Source of the DNA: Lingula anatina
Taxonomy: Eukaryota > Brachiopoda > Lingulata > Lingulida > Lingulidae
Assembly (NCBI RefSeq): GCF_001039355.2
Contig: NW_019773914.1
Coordinates: 401,953-465,952 of the forward strand
Length of the DNA: 64,000 bases
Direction: 5' to 3'
Below are positions 1 through 13,795 of this stretch, in pieces. The translations under genes and the position numbers were made by a program. Below the pieces are notes generated by a model, which worked only from the letters and a program-made list of their open reading frames with translations, was not told the DNA's origin and did no database searches. Each line of letters opens with the position of its first letter. Position 1 is the first letter of the stretch.

Positions 1-89
1 AACCAAGCAGAAGTACATACAAGATGGAGGGATTAACCCTTGACAGCACTGTCAGCGCTCCTGTTTGTTCCTGGAATCCAGTCCTCAGA

Positions 90-343
90 CAAGGGCTCAT
101 TTCCATTGAAGCTGTCGGTCTATGTAGATCAATCCAACTTCACGGAGACTCACTGAATGCAATCAGTTTAACACGCCTTCTCTTGTTTTCAATGTACTCG
201 TATAGTCACCAGCTTTTCTGCATTCTCATCAACGCCAGGAGGAGGTGTGTTAATCTGATCAACTGATTGCATTCAGCGAGAATCCCCGCAGAGTTGGATC
301 AATCTACGTAGACCGATAGCTGCAATTGGAATGAGCCCTGAGG
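90..343. mobile_element. Fold-back MITE, ~250 bp (family M)
   Basis: The ends are imperfect inverted repeats: the left arm begins GGGCTCATTTCCATTG and the right arm ends CAATTGGAATGAGCCC. Complementarity extends roughly 90 bp inward, through the GTCTATGTAGATCAATCCAAC segment and a CTCACTGAATGCAATCAG block. No coding capacity is visible. The same layout of arms recurs at several places in the window, so this is probably a non-autonomous DNA transposon. The superfamily is not assigned. Confidence 0.6.
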
Positions 344-2402
344 TACGTTTACATACAAATAGAGTCGGTCGCTTGCTGTATGCTATCTAAGGGCTTTAGG
401 AAATTGTTTGAAGGTGTAAGAAGGGCCTGTGTCAGAGAGTTAGTCACGTGTTCAGGTAGCTCCTAATCATTTTCCACGCAAATATAGACCGGGAAGTTAA
501 AGCACTGGCACACCCAGCTTTATGTAGTAAAGTATGAGGGAAAAACGCCAATCGACAGACAGACGCAAGGGGTTCGATTAATTTTTCGTTGTTTTACGTA
601 AGCGAGAAGCAGGTATTACTAGTTGCCTTGCTGTGTATCGCACGCTTTAGAGACAGGGGGTATTTCAGAAATAAAGAGAGGAGGGAGAAGGCTTCGCTGC
701 CCCCCCTCCCCCCATCTGTATATGCTATGATTCATACAGAGTGTTTGTGAGCTGGGGAATTATTGGGCTGGTATATAGAGAGTAAAATGTCTGAAATATT
801 CACTTCTAACACTCTTCTTCAGACACTTTGAAAGATTTTTTTCTTTTGCTTAATAAACATGGGGATAAATGTGTCACAACGATCAACTCGTACAAACTTG
901 TTGAAGATGTACCGGTTGTCACCTGTGGGTTTAAGAGGTCCCAGGTGTCACATACTGCGACATGTTTTAGGAGTTTGTCAAAATGTGCGGTCTTCCTGAT
1001 TTTTTTAACTCGCTGCACAAAAATAATTAGTTGTTCCTGCACGAGCATCATCCAGGGATAAAGTCACGAAGCAGAATAAGTCAATTGTTTGACAAAAAAG
1101 GGGAAGCGATCGCAAACAACAAAAAGTATATCTAGTGGCTTGGATGTAGGTAAACATTCTGAAAGCAATTTTGAGAAATAAGACCGTCTTCTCGGTAAGA
1201 AAAGATTGCAAGTTGAATACATATTACACGCAAGTTTTCTTTTCGAATAAAACGTTTAATACAGATCACTCGTGGCAAAGAATCCCATCACCCTTGTCAT
1301 GATCTGTTATGCACTCAAAGTTACTATAATAGTATTTTTTTTTTTTAGATTTGCAAACAAAAATTTGACTTATTGAATGTCACTCCAATATTTTAGGACA
1401 GAAGGTGTCTCTTGTTAGATACTTTAATATTAGAGTTAAAATATTTCTCAGTGAACTTGTTATATGAAATGACTGTATTGGAATGCACATTGGCATCGGT
1501 ATATTCGGTACAAAGGAAAAAGAACGAAATTTATTTTGTGCTCGACTTTAACCTTGCCCTCTCGTACACAATTCTTTCAACAGCGCACGTGATCGTATTA
1601 ATTATCACGTGTTTGCTGTAATTATATCACCTGTGCCTTAACCGCAGAGCTTTGTTTTTATCGTTGATTGTTCAAAGGCAACAGAAGGATTCCAAAGCAC
1701 GTGTGCATTTGCATAGAATATGAGAGTGCATCGGTACGCGTAGATTTTAGTGATTCATTTCTGAATAAGATGTGGACCCGTTTATCTGAACAAAACATAA
1801 AAGCCTGTCTATTTGAATTGAATAGAAAATACGGGTATTATGAACAGTTTTTGACCCAGTTTAGGTCATTTTACAAAAAGGGAGTATAGGGGCTGTTTTC
1901 GTCAGAAAATTTCCCACATTCGCACTATTTTAAGAGTAGGGTTTGGTGTACTCTTCATTTACAGGGGCGGATACGGGGGGGGGGGGCATGACGCACTAGC
2001 TTCAGGGGTAGCGTCCTCTCCCCCTTCTCCCTCCTTCCAAAAAAAAAAAAATGCATTACAAAGGGCACGGGACAATATCAAGCACCTTATCCGTTCCTCC
2101 GCCTTTTATTTTTTTATATTTTATATAACTATGAGATTGTAAACATTAAACCGTTGCCCCTCTCCCTCATTGAAAAGATTTGACCCGCCAGCGGCAAAGA
2201 GGTTTGTGCACCATCACTGAGTGTTGTAGAATTAAACATTTTATAATGGCTGGTATCCCTACTTATGAGGGTAAAACGAAGTATAATGTATGGGACACAA
2301 TAAGTTCGAAGAAATGAAAAATTCAGCTCCATTTTCTAACAGGTTTCTTATGTGGCATCTATACAGGTCTATACAAATTAAATAGATATTTTACTGCTTA
2401 AA

Positions 2403-2403
<1 letters not shown>
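344..2403. other. Intergenic, no gene seen
   Basis: Only short ORFs without splice context are present. A solitary left end of the CAG/CTG element family (CAGGGGCGGATACGGG) lies near 1963, followed by G- and C-rich runs. No matching right end was found nearby, so it is probably a truncated copy. Confidence 0.5.

Positions 2404-2442
<39 letters not shown>
2404..2442. repeat. (GT)n microsatellite
   Basis: Uninterrupted GT dinucleotide run of about 39 bp in intergenic DNA. Confidence 0.95.
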
Positions 2443-2447
<5 letters not shown>

Positions 2448-4558
2448 TTTTGAAAAACATAAGCAAGATCATTTATGTTGATTGGTCATTGACTACACTA
2501 TTTGAGATTGGCGTTTATTTTTGTTATCATAACCTGGAATCGCAACGCCAGATACGGGAATCGTGAGCTGGGGCTGTCCTCAAGACAGGGGATCCATTCT
2601 CAGTGTAAACGCACTTTACAATCTCCACAAATATTAGTGAAAAACTTAAAGGTTTGTTTATTATAACCTTGTCATTGACAAAAAGGCTACAGAAATATTC
2701 ATTTTGCTCTGATGATATGTGTTGTAAAAGATGTGTTGTAAAAACTTGTATTATTGTAAGAACGTGTACTGTTGTAAGAACTTGTATGATTGCAGGAAGA
2801 TGGAAAAAGGTCCATGTTTGAGGGTCAAGGTCAGGAGGGGCATATCAATCTTCATCAGTTTACATCTACACGTGTGCGAAACAACCCTCAACCCGTTTAA
2901 TGTGATCAGTCTATGTCAACCCCTAAAATATAGTCCCAACAATTGCGTGACAGGGCTTATTATCGTTAAACTGTGCCCAAAAAGCCTTAGTGAAAGGCCT
3001 GCGTATTCTCTGTATCATGTTTTTTTCGTCTTTGGAAGTTCGCTAACGTATTTTCTATAGCTGTTGTCAGTTTTCAATCTTCGCATTCCTGAGCAAGACA
3101 GGAATCTCGCAGTCACATAAGCTGAGGGTGTCTTTCTTCAAATCCAAAGAATTTTGCTAAAAAAATCGTATTCTGTATTGTCTTATCCTTGCTAGAGTAA
3201 GTCAGCTATATCTGACTTTACCCAGAATGTCTTTGGCTTCAACTCTGTCGTCTGAGAACTTGGGAAATGTTAACGTGTTTTACAAAAAACAAAAAGAAGT
3301 AAGGAAGCCTGTTCACAAAGATGTGCTTTTATTATTTCAATGTTTTCTGGTATTCCGTTTGAATTATGAAATCAAAATAACGACAAAATGAAAGTATCAA
3401 ATTGTTGTTATATAATTTACTTAATTTGATTAAGATTAATTAACTACGCAACTAGAAAATACATGAACGCGAGATTTGTCATTTTAATGTTTTAGGGGGT
3501 TCCGTTTGATTTAGGAAGAGCCACACAACTGCCAAAATTAATATTCCAACGGTAAAATAATTATTCACCAGGAGTGGTGTGTTTGATCAAGATTACCAGG
3601 CAACCGGAAAATACATGAACGCGAAGTTTAGTTAATCAGACCAAACTTTCTGTCCCCGTTTTCAGGTGAAAATGAAACTCAGCGTTTCTGTCGTTATTCA
3701 AATGAAGCAGCAAAAAATAATAAAAATAATATAATAAATTCAATAAAGAGACAGGTACCAGGCAGTTACTGGTGCAGAGCTCTGATGTAGGATTTTGTCA
3801 AATTATTTTACCTTTATTCTGTTTTCTAAAGGTCATGTTCCCAGATAATACTCCACCGGAAGAAACGTGTTAACGAGACTTTTGCATGTTGGTTGTAATG
3901 TTACGCTTATATTGCCTTTCTCTTCAGGGACATTACCCAGGGTATATACATAGAGTTTATACAGTGCGCCGTAATATTGGCCTGCATAACCTAATCAAGA
4001 AATTAGTGGTTTTAAACTTTTCTTTTAGAAGCTAAAAAAAGGAAATACGGAAATAATTTTTGCCCATGTATCCCTCAAATTATCCCCTGTCCTTTTCCCT
4101 CACCATGTTGTATAAAACAGCCCCCCTCCCTCCCACCCCTCCCCTCCACCTCCTCCGGAATCCACCAATGCCAAAAACCGTTCTACTTTGAAGAAGAAAG
4201 AGAATAAATCTAGCACTGTTCCACAAACCGCTCCGTAATTGTTCTTTCCTCTCCGTTTCATGCCGCACACGTAAGCATGTTGAAATATAGCTATGTAATT
4301 CACGCTCCATATCAAAGTGAAGATAGATCGTCTACGGCTGAAGTTCCCACCCTTCTTCTCTTCTACACTGGCGCAGGTTAGCAGTGTCGAGGAAATTCAC
4401 TCGTTTATTGTTAAGTCCCTGATGTACCCGGGACAGGAGAACGCTTGGAGAGCGGGTTTTTACCCTCTCTCATCCCCTTCAAAGTTTGAATTTGACAATA
4501 TGTTATAGATAATATCAAATAACTACGCACATCAGTACTATGTGTGTGTATTTTCTAA
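2443..4558. other. Intergenic, no gene seen
   Basis: AT-rich sequence with scattered short ORFs that lack splice sites or recognisable domains. A short imperfect direct repeat (ACATGAACGCGA) occurs near 3460 and 3613. Nothing else is supported. Confidence 0.5.
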
Positions 4559-4773
4559 GGCTCTATTCCCATAGATTTTAGATCGATCTATCCCCGCAGG
4601 GAGTCTCACTAGATTACTTTCAGATAATCTGACTTAAATGTCCGTCCCGCCTACTACAAGCTGTAAGGGGGTAATTAACTTTCGTGTCCGCCCGGCTGAC
4701 AGCTATTTAGCGTGAACCCCCAGGGAGTTAGGTCGATCTAAAGTAGGTCGATCTAATCTATGGAAATGGGGTG
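4559..4773. mobile_element. Fold-back MITE, ~215 bp (family M)
   Basis: The left end reads CTATTCCCATAGATTTTAG and the right end, reverse-complemented, reads CCATTTCCATAGATTAG. Both are followed by GATCGATCT-like sequence. The interior holds the family signature GGGAGTCTCACTAGATT and its partner ATTTAGCGTGAACCCCCAGG. The copy in RIF1 intron DNA at 33,969 is its closest relative in this window. No ORF. Confidence 0.7.
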
Positions 4774-4982
4774 TAATTCATTTTTAAAATGTTTGAACTT
4801 AGATTTTGTGGTTTCATAAACGTTGCCTCCATGCCATAGGAATATAAACAAATGTAAGACTGGATGTAACACCTGTAATCTGGGGTTAAATAAAATGTGC
4901 ATCTTTACCATGAAAATATTACATGAACAAAGCTATGTGTGCCATTTTTATCGCTAACTATTCTAGGCTGTTTTTTAATATA

Positions 4983-5220
4983 CAGGTGTATCAGATTTAG
5001 GTGGGTGTCAGGGGGGTCCTGACCCCCCCCCCCCCCCCCTTTGGTTCCTTAAAAAAAAAAACAATGCTCCCCTCTTGAAATTAGAATTTTAACTAGTTCT
5101 AAGCCGTACCAAAAGGGACCATTCGTCCTCTAAAATACCGAAATTCTCCCCACTCCAAGGGGGGAGGGGTCGGCTTTGCATCTGCGGATTCCCCTTCAAA
5201 TAATCCTGGATCCGCCCCTG
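4983..5220. mobile_element. CAG/CTG-ended short element (family C)
   Basis: It starts CAGGTGTATCAGATTTAGG and ends GGATCCGCCCCTG, the diverged inverted termini shared with the elements at 9027 and 63,459. Flanks are ATATA on the left and TATAT on the right, so the target duplication is ambiguous. The interior has long C and A runs and no coding capacity. Confidence 0.55.
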
Positions 5221-5352
5221 TATATACTTATTTCGCAATCTTGTGCACTGTTATGCAAAAACTACAAATAAAGATCGCTCAATCTGCAAAAATAACAGAA
5301 GTGGCTTTATCTTATGATAGTTTGAATATGTCTTTGTTCCAAGGAAACTTAC

Positions 5353-5553
5353 GCATGAAAAGAGAGCGACAATCAGAGCAGTGTTGACAGTGTCGTCTTG
5401 TCTGGTGACTCGAGAGGTGACATCCACCACGGTGACAGAGAACGGGATGAGCGGGCCACGCTGTGACACTGCTCGTGCGCCGTGATGAATTCTATGCAGA
5501 ACTTTATAATTTACGGGAACTTTCGGCTCCCTTGGTGTATGGTCTTCACACAA
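5353..5553 (-). CDS. Possible orphan coding exon, unidentified
   Basis: A GC-rich patch in AT-rich surroundings is open for about 67 codons on the minus strand and ends exactly at a strong donor (TGC followed by GTAAGT). The peptide includes VPVNYKVLHRIHHGAR and DDTVNTALIVALFSC. There is no ATG at the head of the frame, no convincing upstream acceptor, and no partner exon found in either direction. It may be an exon of a gene whose other exons are too short to see, or it may be chance. I cannot name a family. Confidence 0.15.
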
Positions 5554-8500
5554 CGTTGCTTGTTTTATTTGTCTTAATTTTTACCTTTTTAATTTTAGGA
5601 ACACTAGTCACATTTCAAAGTAAATGATGAGCTACGAGGACAATTCACAGTTATGTTTGCTTCAAAAGGGGAACTGTGTTTCTATTGAATACTACACAAT
5701 GAATGAAATAAGCCAGTCATGATTGTGCATTGTATTTTTTAATAAAAAAAAGAATAGAAGAATAGAACCACACAACTTTGCATACTGTATGAGAGGAGCA
5801 TCCATGAACCAAATTTCTGGCGGGAAAAGAAATGAATTTTGAGAAGTTACGTTGTTTCAAATTCAAACTTTTCAATACCTCTGTTATTAAATAAATAAAT
5901 AAAACGAAACAATAAATCAATGAAAACACCCTGCACCACTTTTTTTATTATTTAAGTGAAGACATTCTACTGAGAAAAAGAAACATTTCCGTTATTTAAA
6001 CATGTCAACCAAGCCTCAGTCCGTCTGAATATTAATAGAAATAAATAAATTCCACTCTTAATACCGTATACATACGTACTGTGGACACCTATACCCAATT
6101 CATTCAGGTAAAGAAACAAAATTTCAAAAAAATAAAATACAAATCGTTACCTCCAAAAATAACGTGATCATGATTATCAGCAGCACTCCAAGTCAACGGG
6201 TTCATTTTAAATATGCTTAATTAAGAAAAGTACTGTTAAGTACGAAACGCTTCGTTTCTCTGATTTCTGAACCTTAGCGCGTTAATGCTCTTAACTCGTG
6301 TCTCTTAAGGGTGGTCCACACAAACGCTGCCCGCCACACACAGAACGCTAAAGATGATCAAAGGCGGTCGAATTTAACACCTCTAGTAACGGTTATACAC
6401 AACTGTGTGGTCAATCTAAATGGAAATCACCCCTGCCTGATAATTCCTTTTTCATTAAGCATTAAGAAAGATGTCCTCGCCACCTGTGTCACGTGACATA
6501 GGTAGTTTTCACGCAGGCGTTGGTCAACATTAATTTTGTTTACAGATGACAGTTTTGTTTCTATTTCTCTCTCTTCCATTTCTTTCTTTCTGCCTTCAGA
6601 AGTATTAACCATTCAGTTAGAAGTTATATATGTTACACGTAGTCTTGATCATTGTTCTGTCTCTTTTCGCTGATTTTCTTTAAGAACTGAAAGGCGAAAT
6701 GAATACTTAGAAACTCGTCATTCAGTCCAATAGTGGTAAAGGGATTAATTCTGCAAAAGTTGTACATTTATTTTATAAAGTAAAAATTTTCCTTGTTTTG
6801 TGGAATGTCAGTTAATTCTAGTCACTTCAGTGTCAATGTCTTTAAACTTGTATTATTTTTGTAAGGAGCATTTTATCAAAATATCCTTTAGAATGTGCCA
6901 TATAAGAGGGATTATCATTGCATTACTTTTACAACATTTGGCAAGATCTAAAACATCCCAAGAAGAGAGAACGCAATGCCTGTTCGCTGCCTAACAGTGG
7001 GGCTTTCACAGATGCAGTATATATTTTTTCTTTACATTTTTATTTTCAATTTTTCCACCAGAAAAGAATTCCGTCAGTTGTGTTATGTTAAAAGAAATTA
7101 TTTTTTCTTCAATCAACAGCTAATATTACTACTATTATTTACTATTATTCAAAAATGTTTTTTGATTCACACAGAATTTGAAAATTAGCCGTATCATGCC
7201 AAGCAATAATACAGTACATTTCTATTTCAATTCAACACGCATATTGTATTCTATGTTGTCGAAGTACTTCAAAGGGACGACCCGCAGCAGCATCTACCTT
7301 ACTGTCAAAATCGTTGTCAAAACGACATAATCAGGATATTTCCTTTGATTCCTGTTGTAAGGAAAACCGTGTTGAACAACGTACGGATCCTCATGTTTCT
7401 ATTCTCCCTAAAATACCTTGCGCATTTTCTACAAGAATGATAATTGAAATGTCGTTTTGCTTTGTCATATTGTGGAACTTTCGTTCAAATTTACGTCAAC
7501 TACAGGTGTTCAGAGGAAACAAATATTTTAATACATGGATCGGTATGTTTGCCTTTTATATCTTTTTTCAAAGATATCTTACCGCCAATGATTTCTTACA
7601 ACCCCATGTATTATTGATTATCTTATTTCAGATGTGGGTACCAGCAGAATAAAAAAAAATCGGTGCATGTTTACCATAATTTTCAAAGGGTAAATTTCAG
7701 TTTTGAATTCAACAGTTAAAAGTTGGATTTTCGTGTATATATTCTTGCATCTAGTGATCACCGCATTATGTGGTTACCGTTCAGTTTATCAGTTTATTTT
7801 ATTAAAGTCTCACCCAGTAGATACTCCTTGTTTCTATCTTGTCAACCCTGAATACAAGTACAATGTACAACATGTATACAAAATCGGTATTTGACGCTCC
7901 TTTTATTGTGACTCCATTTCTAGCTAAGAAATGTCCTTATTTTGCCCTAAAGACGCAATATGCTCCAAACAATATAGTTACCTCTTAAATAAACGAAAAA
8001 GAGTGTGTACTCGTGTGAATACGTGAAGAAAATTGTCTCATTTCATTCTCAATAGTGCACTGTGAACACAGGACGTATCCCTAGCGAATATGACAAAATA
8101 TCTGAACGCCAAAAATGGCACTTGTGAGGTATATTTAGTTCGGTCACTTCAGGGTTCAGTTAAGGTCATCGTGAGCGTTCTACACGCTATTCCTGAATTA
8201 GTGCCCCTCTGGGACCGGAGATCAGTTCCGGCTTATCACGACAGGACAACCTGCTATCATCATCAGTGTTTTCAGGACCACGACGACTGATATGGGCGCC
8301 TATGTCATCTCAACCCTCAAAAGCTGCCGACGTTGACTGGATGGAGGGAGAGTGAGTTGACATAAGCGCCCCCTCCTCTCTGAGCCAGTTGTGAACATCG
8401 GTACATTTGAGGATCTTTCTAGGCGTGTCCCATTCTGTGAGGCTGTCCAATATATATGTATATTTTAACCTCTGCATCTACTTCTGTTTCTTTTGCCACT

Positions 8501-9026
8501 GTTATTGTTGTCACCAAATTCTAAAATTGGTTCACTCTCGATGCATGGTCGATGAGGAAGTGGTAGTATTTCTCTAACGCACATTTCTTTATGTTCTCAT
8601 GTTCACATGTGTGTGTCGAGGGTTTTCCTCCAGCCAAGTGTAGAATTCACTCTGGGTAGTGCATGCTAAAGTCGCTACTTGCGTTGTAGTTTAAACTTGA
8701 ACTTGCTAAACAGTACTTCAAAATTTTCATGTTTCATCGTTAAATTCAGCTCATGTTCGTGGACAGAGTTTGAGGGGGGGAGGGGGAGGGAGTCGCCGGC
8801 TCGAAGGAATCACCTTTTGGGCGAGGAAAGGGTTCTAAATCAAAATCTGATTCACGCTCTGTGGCATTTGTCAACATGGGTCAAATGAAGGATAAAATAG
8901 GTCCACTTTCCAGAAAAATAAATCCTCCTTTCAAGTTACAGACTAGGCAAGATTTAGTGTCGTTTCTTAATTTTAATTTGTTACGGTTTGGCAATACATT
9001 TCATATTAAAAGTGTTTTCCAGAGTA
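5554..9026. other. Intergenic, no gene seen
   Basis: Mostly AT-rich. A GC-richer patch at about 8140-8350 has several open frames on the plus strand. One is loosely Ig-like, around TDMGAYVISTL, but it has no splice sites good enough to call an exon. Confidence 0.45.
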
Positions 9027-9215
9027 CAGTGGCGGATTTAGAGGGGGGGGGGGGGGGTAAGGGAGATCGAAAATATTTTGAGAGGGTCCAAAAATATTTC
9101 GGGGCCCTTGAGCAGGCCCTGAGCCCCAAACCAAGGGGGAAATGGTATCTTTGGATCTGAGGCCTGTCGTTCCGGACCCCCCTCCCCCCTTTAAATAATC
9201 TTGGATCCACACCTG
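9027..9215. mobile_element. CAG/CTG-ended short element (family C), 189 bp
   Basis: Begins CAGTGGCGGATTTAGAGGG and ends CTTGGATCCACACCTG, imperfect inverted termini. It is flanked by the 5-bp direct repeat GAGTA (9022-9026 and 9216-9220), which fixes the boundaries. The interior is G-run rich with no transposase. Probably non-autonomous; a 5-bp target duplication is shared with the copy at 63,459. Confidence 0.75.
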
Positions 9216-11153
9216 GAGTATGGTAGAAATGTTAAAAATATGCACTACATATCCCCGAGGAGCAGAACGGGCGTGGGTTCTAAATTCCACACGCGCTCCC
9301 TACCCAAACGCGCGTAAAAAGTAACGCCAGGACCAATCTATACACATAGAACATTAAATAATTAACGTGTTTCACCAACGACATCGTTTTGTACACATAG
9401 AAATTTAAAGAAGATAAATGATTCACGGCTGTTCGCTCGTTACGTAAAAGTTATGAGTTACACAACCTAAGTTGGAAATTAATGCACCGCGAACACATCT
9501 TAGACAAAAGAAAAGGGACCGCCACATTTGTAGCACTGCGCTCGAAATAAGTTTTCTCTTCGTGTTTATAATGGTACCGCTCAAAGCGATGAATGCCACT
9601 AAACGTTGAAACACGTTCTTACGCAATGGTCATTTACGGCCATACTTCTCTTCAGGGGGAGATCACAAATTGTTTTTGTGTCTTCTGATAGGTGACAAGA
9701 TTAATGATCTTTGCTCACGAGTTAATCTAAATGGCGTGAGGTAACAGGTGTGGGGTAAGCAGGAAATATGAGAAAATATGTGTCGTTTTGGTTTCGGCTA
9801 AATGTAGTGTTGGATTTAACGCTGATTAGAAGGGCCAGTTTTATTATTTAAGTCATCTCAGTGCAATAAAAGTGCACTTGATGACTCTATGATTCCTCAG
9901 TTATATTATCTCTGTTATTTGTGGTGGTAAGCCTTCTTCGTTAAAGACAAATGACATAGGTATCTAATATCAAGAAGTTACAACGTCTTGCTAATTTCTA
10001 GGACAAAAGTGGATAGAATTTCTAAAAATGTGTCAGGAACAATTATTGTTCCTTCAAACAAAAGCGAAACATTGGAATGGTTTTAACTCTGAGTTTAGAT
10101 GTTTATAGAAACTACTTGTGTCTTTTATTATTATCATTATTATAATGTTCTAATAATCTGTTATGGACAAAAAGTATTTGATAATTAAGTAAAATTTAAA
10201 ATGTGTAAAATGAGCATTATTTTACGACAAGTTTTTCATCAATCTATGAAATATGAACCGTCTAAGAACAGAGTTGTACCTGTAGCTATTGAATTAATTT
10301 TAATCGTACAAATTCTAAAGTTTTGACAGTTTTACTACATATGTGAATTGAAATTGACCGTTATTATCAAATCAAAAAATAATATTCATAATCATGAACA
10401 AATAAAAGTTAACCGTTATGTGAAATAAAATCATCTATTTTTGTTTTACGTCAATCGTAGTTATTTTAATATTGAATAAAGTACAGTTCTCGAGATTTAA
10501 ATTGATTAAGTTAATACTACACGTGCGTTATAGCATTTTTTCAGTCAGTGCCACAATACAACGGAAATATATATTTTATTGTCAAGAGTATATGAAGAAA
10601 AATATTTTATTGGAACAACGAATATAGAAAAACAATTGCAAACAGACAGTAAAGACAGACGACACTCTTTAAAAATCGTTTCCGTTAAGATTGGCATAAG
10701 CAAAAATGTGCGTATTATTATCAAATTTTGCCACAGATGAAAGTCACTTGTCATTTGATTAAAATTCATAAATTATAAAGCCACGAGGAAGATTGTTTTA
10801 ATATAGCGTTCAACGTCATGAAGATAAAAAGGATTTCAAGGGCAAAAATAAAAATCATTTTTGTTAAATACATAGTCCAAAGTTTTAAAAATCCACCTGA
10901 AGGGTTTCTGTGTATCAAAAGCTATCTCCTGTCTGCACCCGGTTCAAGGTGCGCTTGGGGGAAGCTGAGAGAGAGATGGGGGGGGGGGGTAAAAAGAGTG
11001 CAACTGTCACCAAGTGCAAATACCTGGCTCCCCATAACAGCAGGTAAAGTTACACCAGGTGTAATTACGGCGTGTGATGTAGGAGTTGACGACATATGCA
11101 GGTAATATCTATGACTGTCGATATAATAGACTATATAACTATCAACGCTGGTG
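9216..11153. other. Intergenic, no gene seen
   Basis: AT-rich DNA with short ORFs only and a G-run near 10,979. No element or gene is supported. Confidence 0.5.
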
Positions 11154-11461
11154 TTGACTCCGCGCGACATTTTTGGAGTTCTTGTACCTGTTAAACATTT
11201 ATAAAATCGTAACGACACTTGTAATGATAACGTTATAATTGTTATTATAAATTACTTATTATGAAAAAACGAGAATCTCTTTAGTCCAAGCAAGGCGTGA
11301 AATGTATTTGACTCCGCGCGACATTTTTGGAGTTCTTGTACCTGTTAAACATTTATAAAATCGTAACGACACTTGTAACGATAATGTTATAATTGTTATT
11401 ATAAATAACTTATTATGAAAAAACGAGAATCTCTTTAGTCCAAGCAAGGCGTGAAATGTTT
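11154..11461. repeat. 154-bp tandem duplication, two copies
   Basis: Copy one (11154-11307) and copy two (11308-11461) differ at only a few positions, both starting TTGACTCCGCGCGACATTTT. High identity implies a recent duplication. There is no coding content. Confidence 0.9.
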
Positions 11462-12412
11462 TTTTTTTAATCAATAACAGCATATCTTAAATGCATTATT
11501 TTTAATAATATAGCTCCTTTTTTATTCACATCTTAATTGACGACTTAAATTTCTGTCAAATAATAGAACGCCCAAAATTGTGTATTTCACTAAATTCTCA
11601 ACCTACTGAGATTTGTAGACGTTTTGAGCTAACCAAATGAACGGGCCAGAGCTCTCTGGGTGGGCGTTCATCAATAAGTGGTCAAGTACTTTAACATTCT
11701 GAAAATAGTCTATTTTTTTCAAAATGTATCTCATTAGGATTTCTTGGACCCTTTTGTTATCTGAGTTGTAGTAGTGCGATGAATTGTTTCGTATGCTTTT
11801 GATGAATAAAGCATCTTAAAAGGGTTTTCTCAGATTTGACGAAAATTTCAATATTTATATTCATTTTGGAGGTTAAGCACGGATAACAGTTTCAACAGAA
11901 TCCGGGTCTAATTTCATTTTTAATTTTTGTTTAAATTATATTTTACTTACATTTTTTCTCTTTGCGGCCTTTGCTCTCTCTGTGTGTTCTCTACTATAAT
12001 TGCTATATCTACTTTAATTGCTATATCTATTAGCCTTGTTATAAACCGCCCGAGGGATCGTAGAATCAGAATGTCAGAAAGAAAAGGTGTTACGAAACTG
12101 TTTTTTGTCACACATTTTATGTTTCGGACCGCCTTTAATTCCTTTGAATGATAAAATTATTAGCTTTGTTACATTTCGCCCAAGGGCAGGATTTAAAGCA
12201 CCACTCCCCTCGCTTTATTTGTATAGTTTATCACTCAGGGTGGCTTGCTCGAGAAAATATTTTGTAACCATAGATATATGATGGATGACATAATACCAAA
12301 TACATTCAAATGCCTAGAAATAATAAATTAATGCAATAAATAGTAAAAGTAATAAAATGTTAAAGAGTCAAAGCTAAATGAAAAATACCATCAAACTTTC
12401 GGCAAACAGTGG

Positions 12413-12453
<41 letters not shown>

Positions 12454-13607
12454 GCAGAAATAATAGGTGTTAGCCCAGTGAGGCGGTACACAGTCACTCA
12501 ACTCTATAGAATATCCGTGACAAAACCCTGAGATTCCAAACCTCTGAAACAGGTACGGTAGCAAAGTAGTTATAACATGCTGTTTTCAATTAGTTACAAA
12601 ACTGGGACAACGCCGAAATCACATTTTAAATGTTAAGCGTCGGTTATACCATTAATAAGTACATCCACAAATCTTTTCTTACTTTTGGCATCGTGTGGCG
12701 TTTCAATTAAGGTAATTTAGTTTGGTGTAAAGTAGTTTCTTAATAAACAGCAGGGGGTGAGGTTACTCTTAATAAAACTGGCATAATTTTTCACCTACGC
12801 GAACTTTCCCGTCCAAAATCTCGTGACATTTGTCATTGTCGCATAACGAGGAGATATTCAGATTTTAATCATTACTAGAAAAACATTTTGCAGAAGAGAC
12901 TAAAGAGTTCCTACAATTAGGCTACTTTGGACATTCACCGGAGCATTTATATCAAAACGCATTTTGAAGTATAAATTTTGTGCGTCATTTTTGCATGTGG
13001 ATTTATTTACTATCTCAATACTAGGAGTCAACTAGGCGCTAATATTATGAATGCAAAAGCACAAAAGCCGTGAAACAAAATAAAAACGATCCATTTCCGT
13101 TTATTGTGAAATTTTATACATGTACGTATTCATTAATACCACAGCAAGCGTGATGGCATAAACCAGTCTTTGTTTGACTGTACGAAATTCTCTCCTCTCT
13201 TTCGAAAGAGAGAGAGAGAGAGAGAGCGAAAGAGACCCCCCTCTCTCTCCCTCAATCTCTGCATATCATATCATTTCGGAATAAAAAGACCTGTCATGCA
13301 ATCATCCGTCCGCAAAAAAAAAAAAAAAAAAAAAAAAAATAAAANATATGTCACCAATTGGGATTCCTTAATTCTAAAATTAATCTAAATTCATTTGATT
13401 TTCTACAAATTATTTTGTGAAAATCATATTATTTCATTAAAATTTATTTTCAAAAAGCCAGCATTCTTTTTTTCCTGTTAATCGCCTACTTTGAGTAATT
13501 GTTATCAACTGTTTAATGTTTCATGAAAATGTGTGACAGAGGTGATATATGAATCTATAATTGCTTTCAAGTACTATGTTTGCATAATATTTTCAGTTCC
13601 AGCATTT
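11462..13607. other. Intergenic with microsatellites, no gene seen
   Basis: Contains a (TC)n run at 12419-12450, a GA run near 13,204-13,226, a poly-A run near 13,315-13,339 and a single ambiguous base at 13,345. No gene is supported. Confidence 0.5.
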
Positions 13608-13795
13608 ACATGGGCGCATTCGGAACAGCAGACTGACACATCCCTGGATCTAATATGGCCAACCCACTGGAAAGCTTGTCGCGTAATCCCCGCAGGGAAT
13701 CTATTCAGTGTTTAAACAGGATTCAGGCGGCAAGTTTTTTAGTAGGTCGCCATATTTGATCCAGAGATCTATTAGCGTGCTCTTCTGAATGTACT
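13608..13795. mobile_element. Fold-back MITE (family M, subtype 2)
   Basis: The left arm contains GGATCTAATATGGCCAACCC and the right arm, reverse-complemented, contains GGATCAAATATGGCGACCT. The arms converge on TATTCAGTG / CACTGAATA-type sequence in the middle. It matches the element at 15,863 over both arms. No ORF. Confidence 0.6.

Noticed and set aside
4080-4315. Overlapping minus-strand frames with Gly/Arg runs
   Set aside because: Translation of a CT/GA-rich low-complexity stretch. No initiation or splice context.
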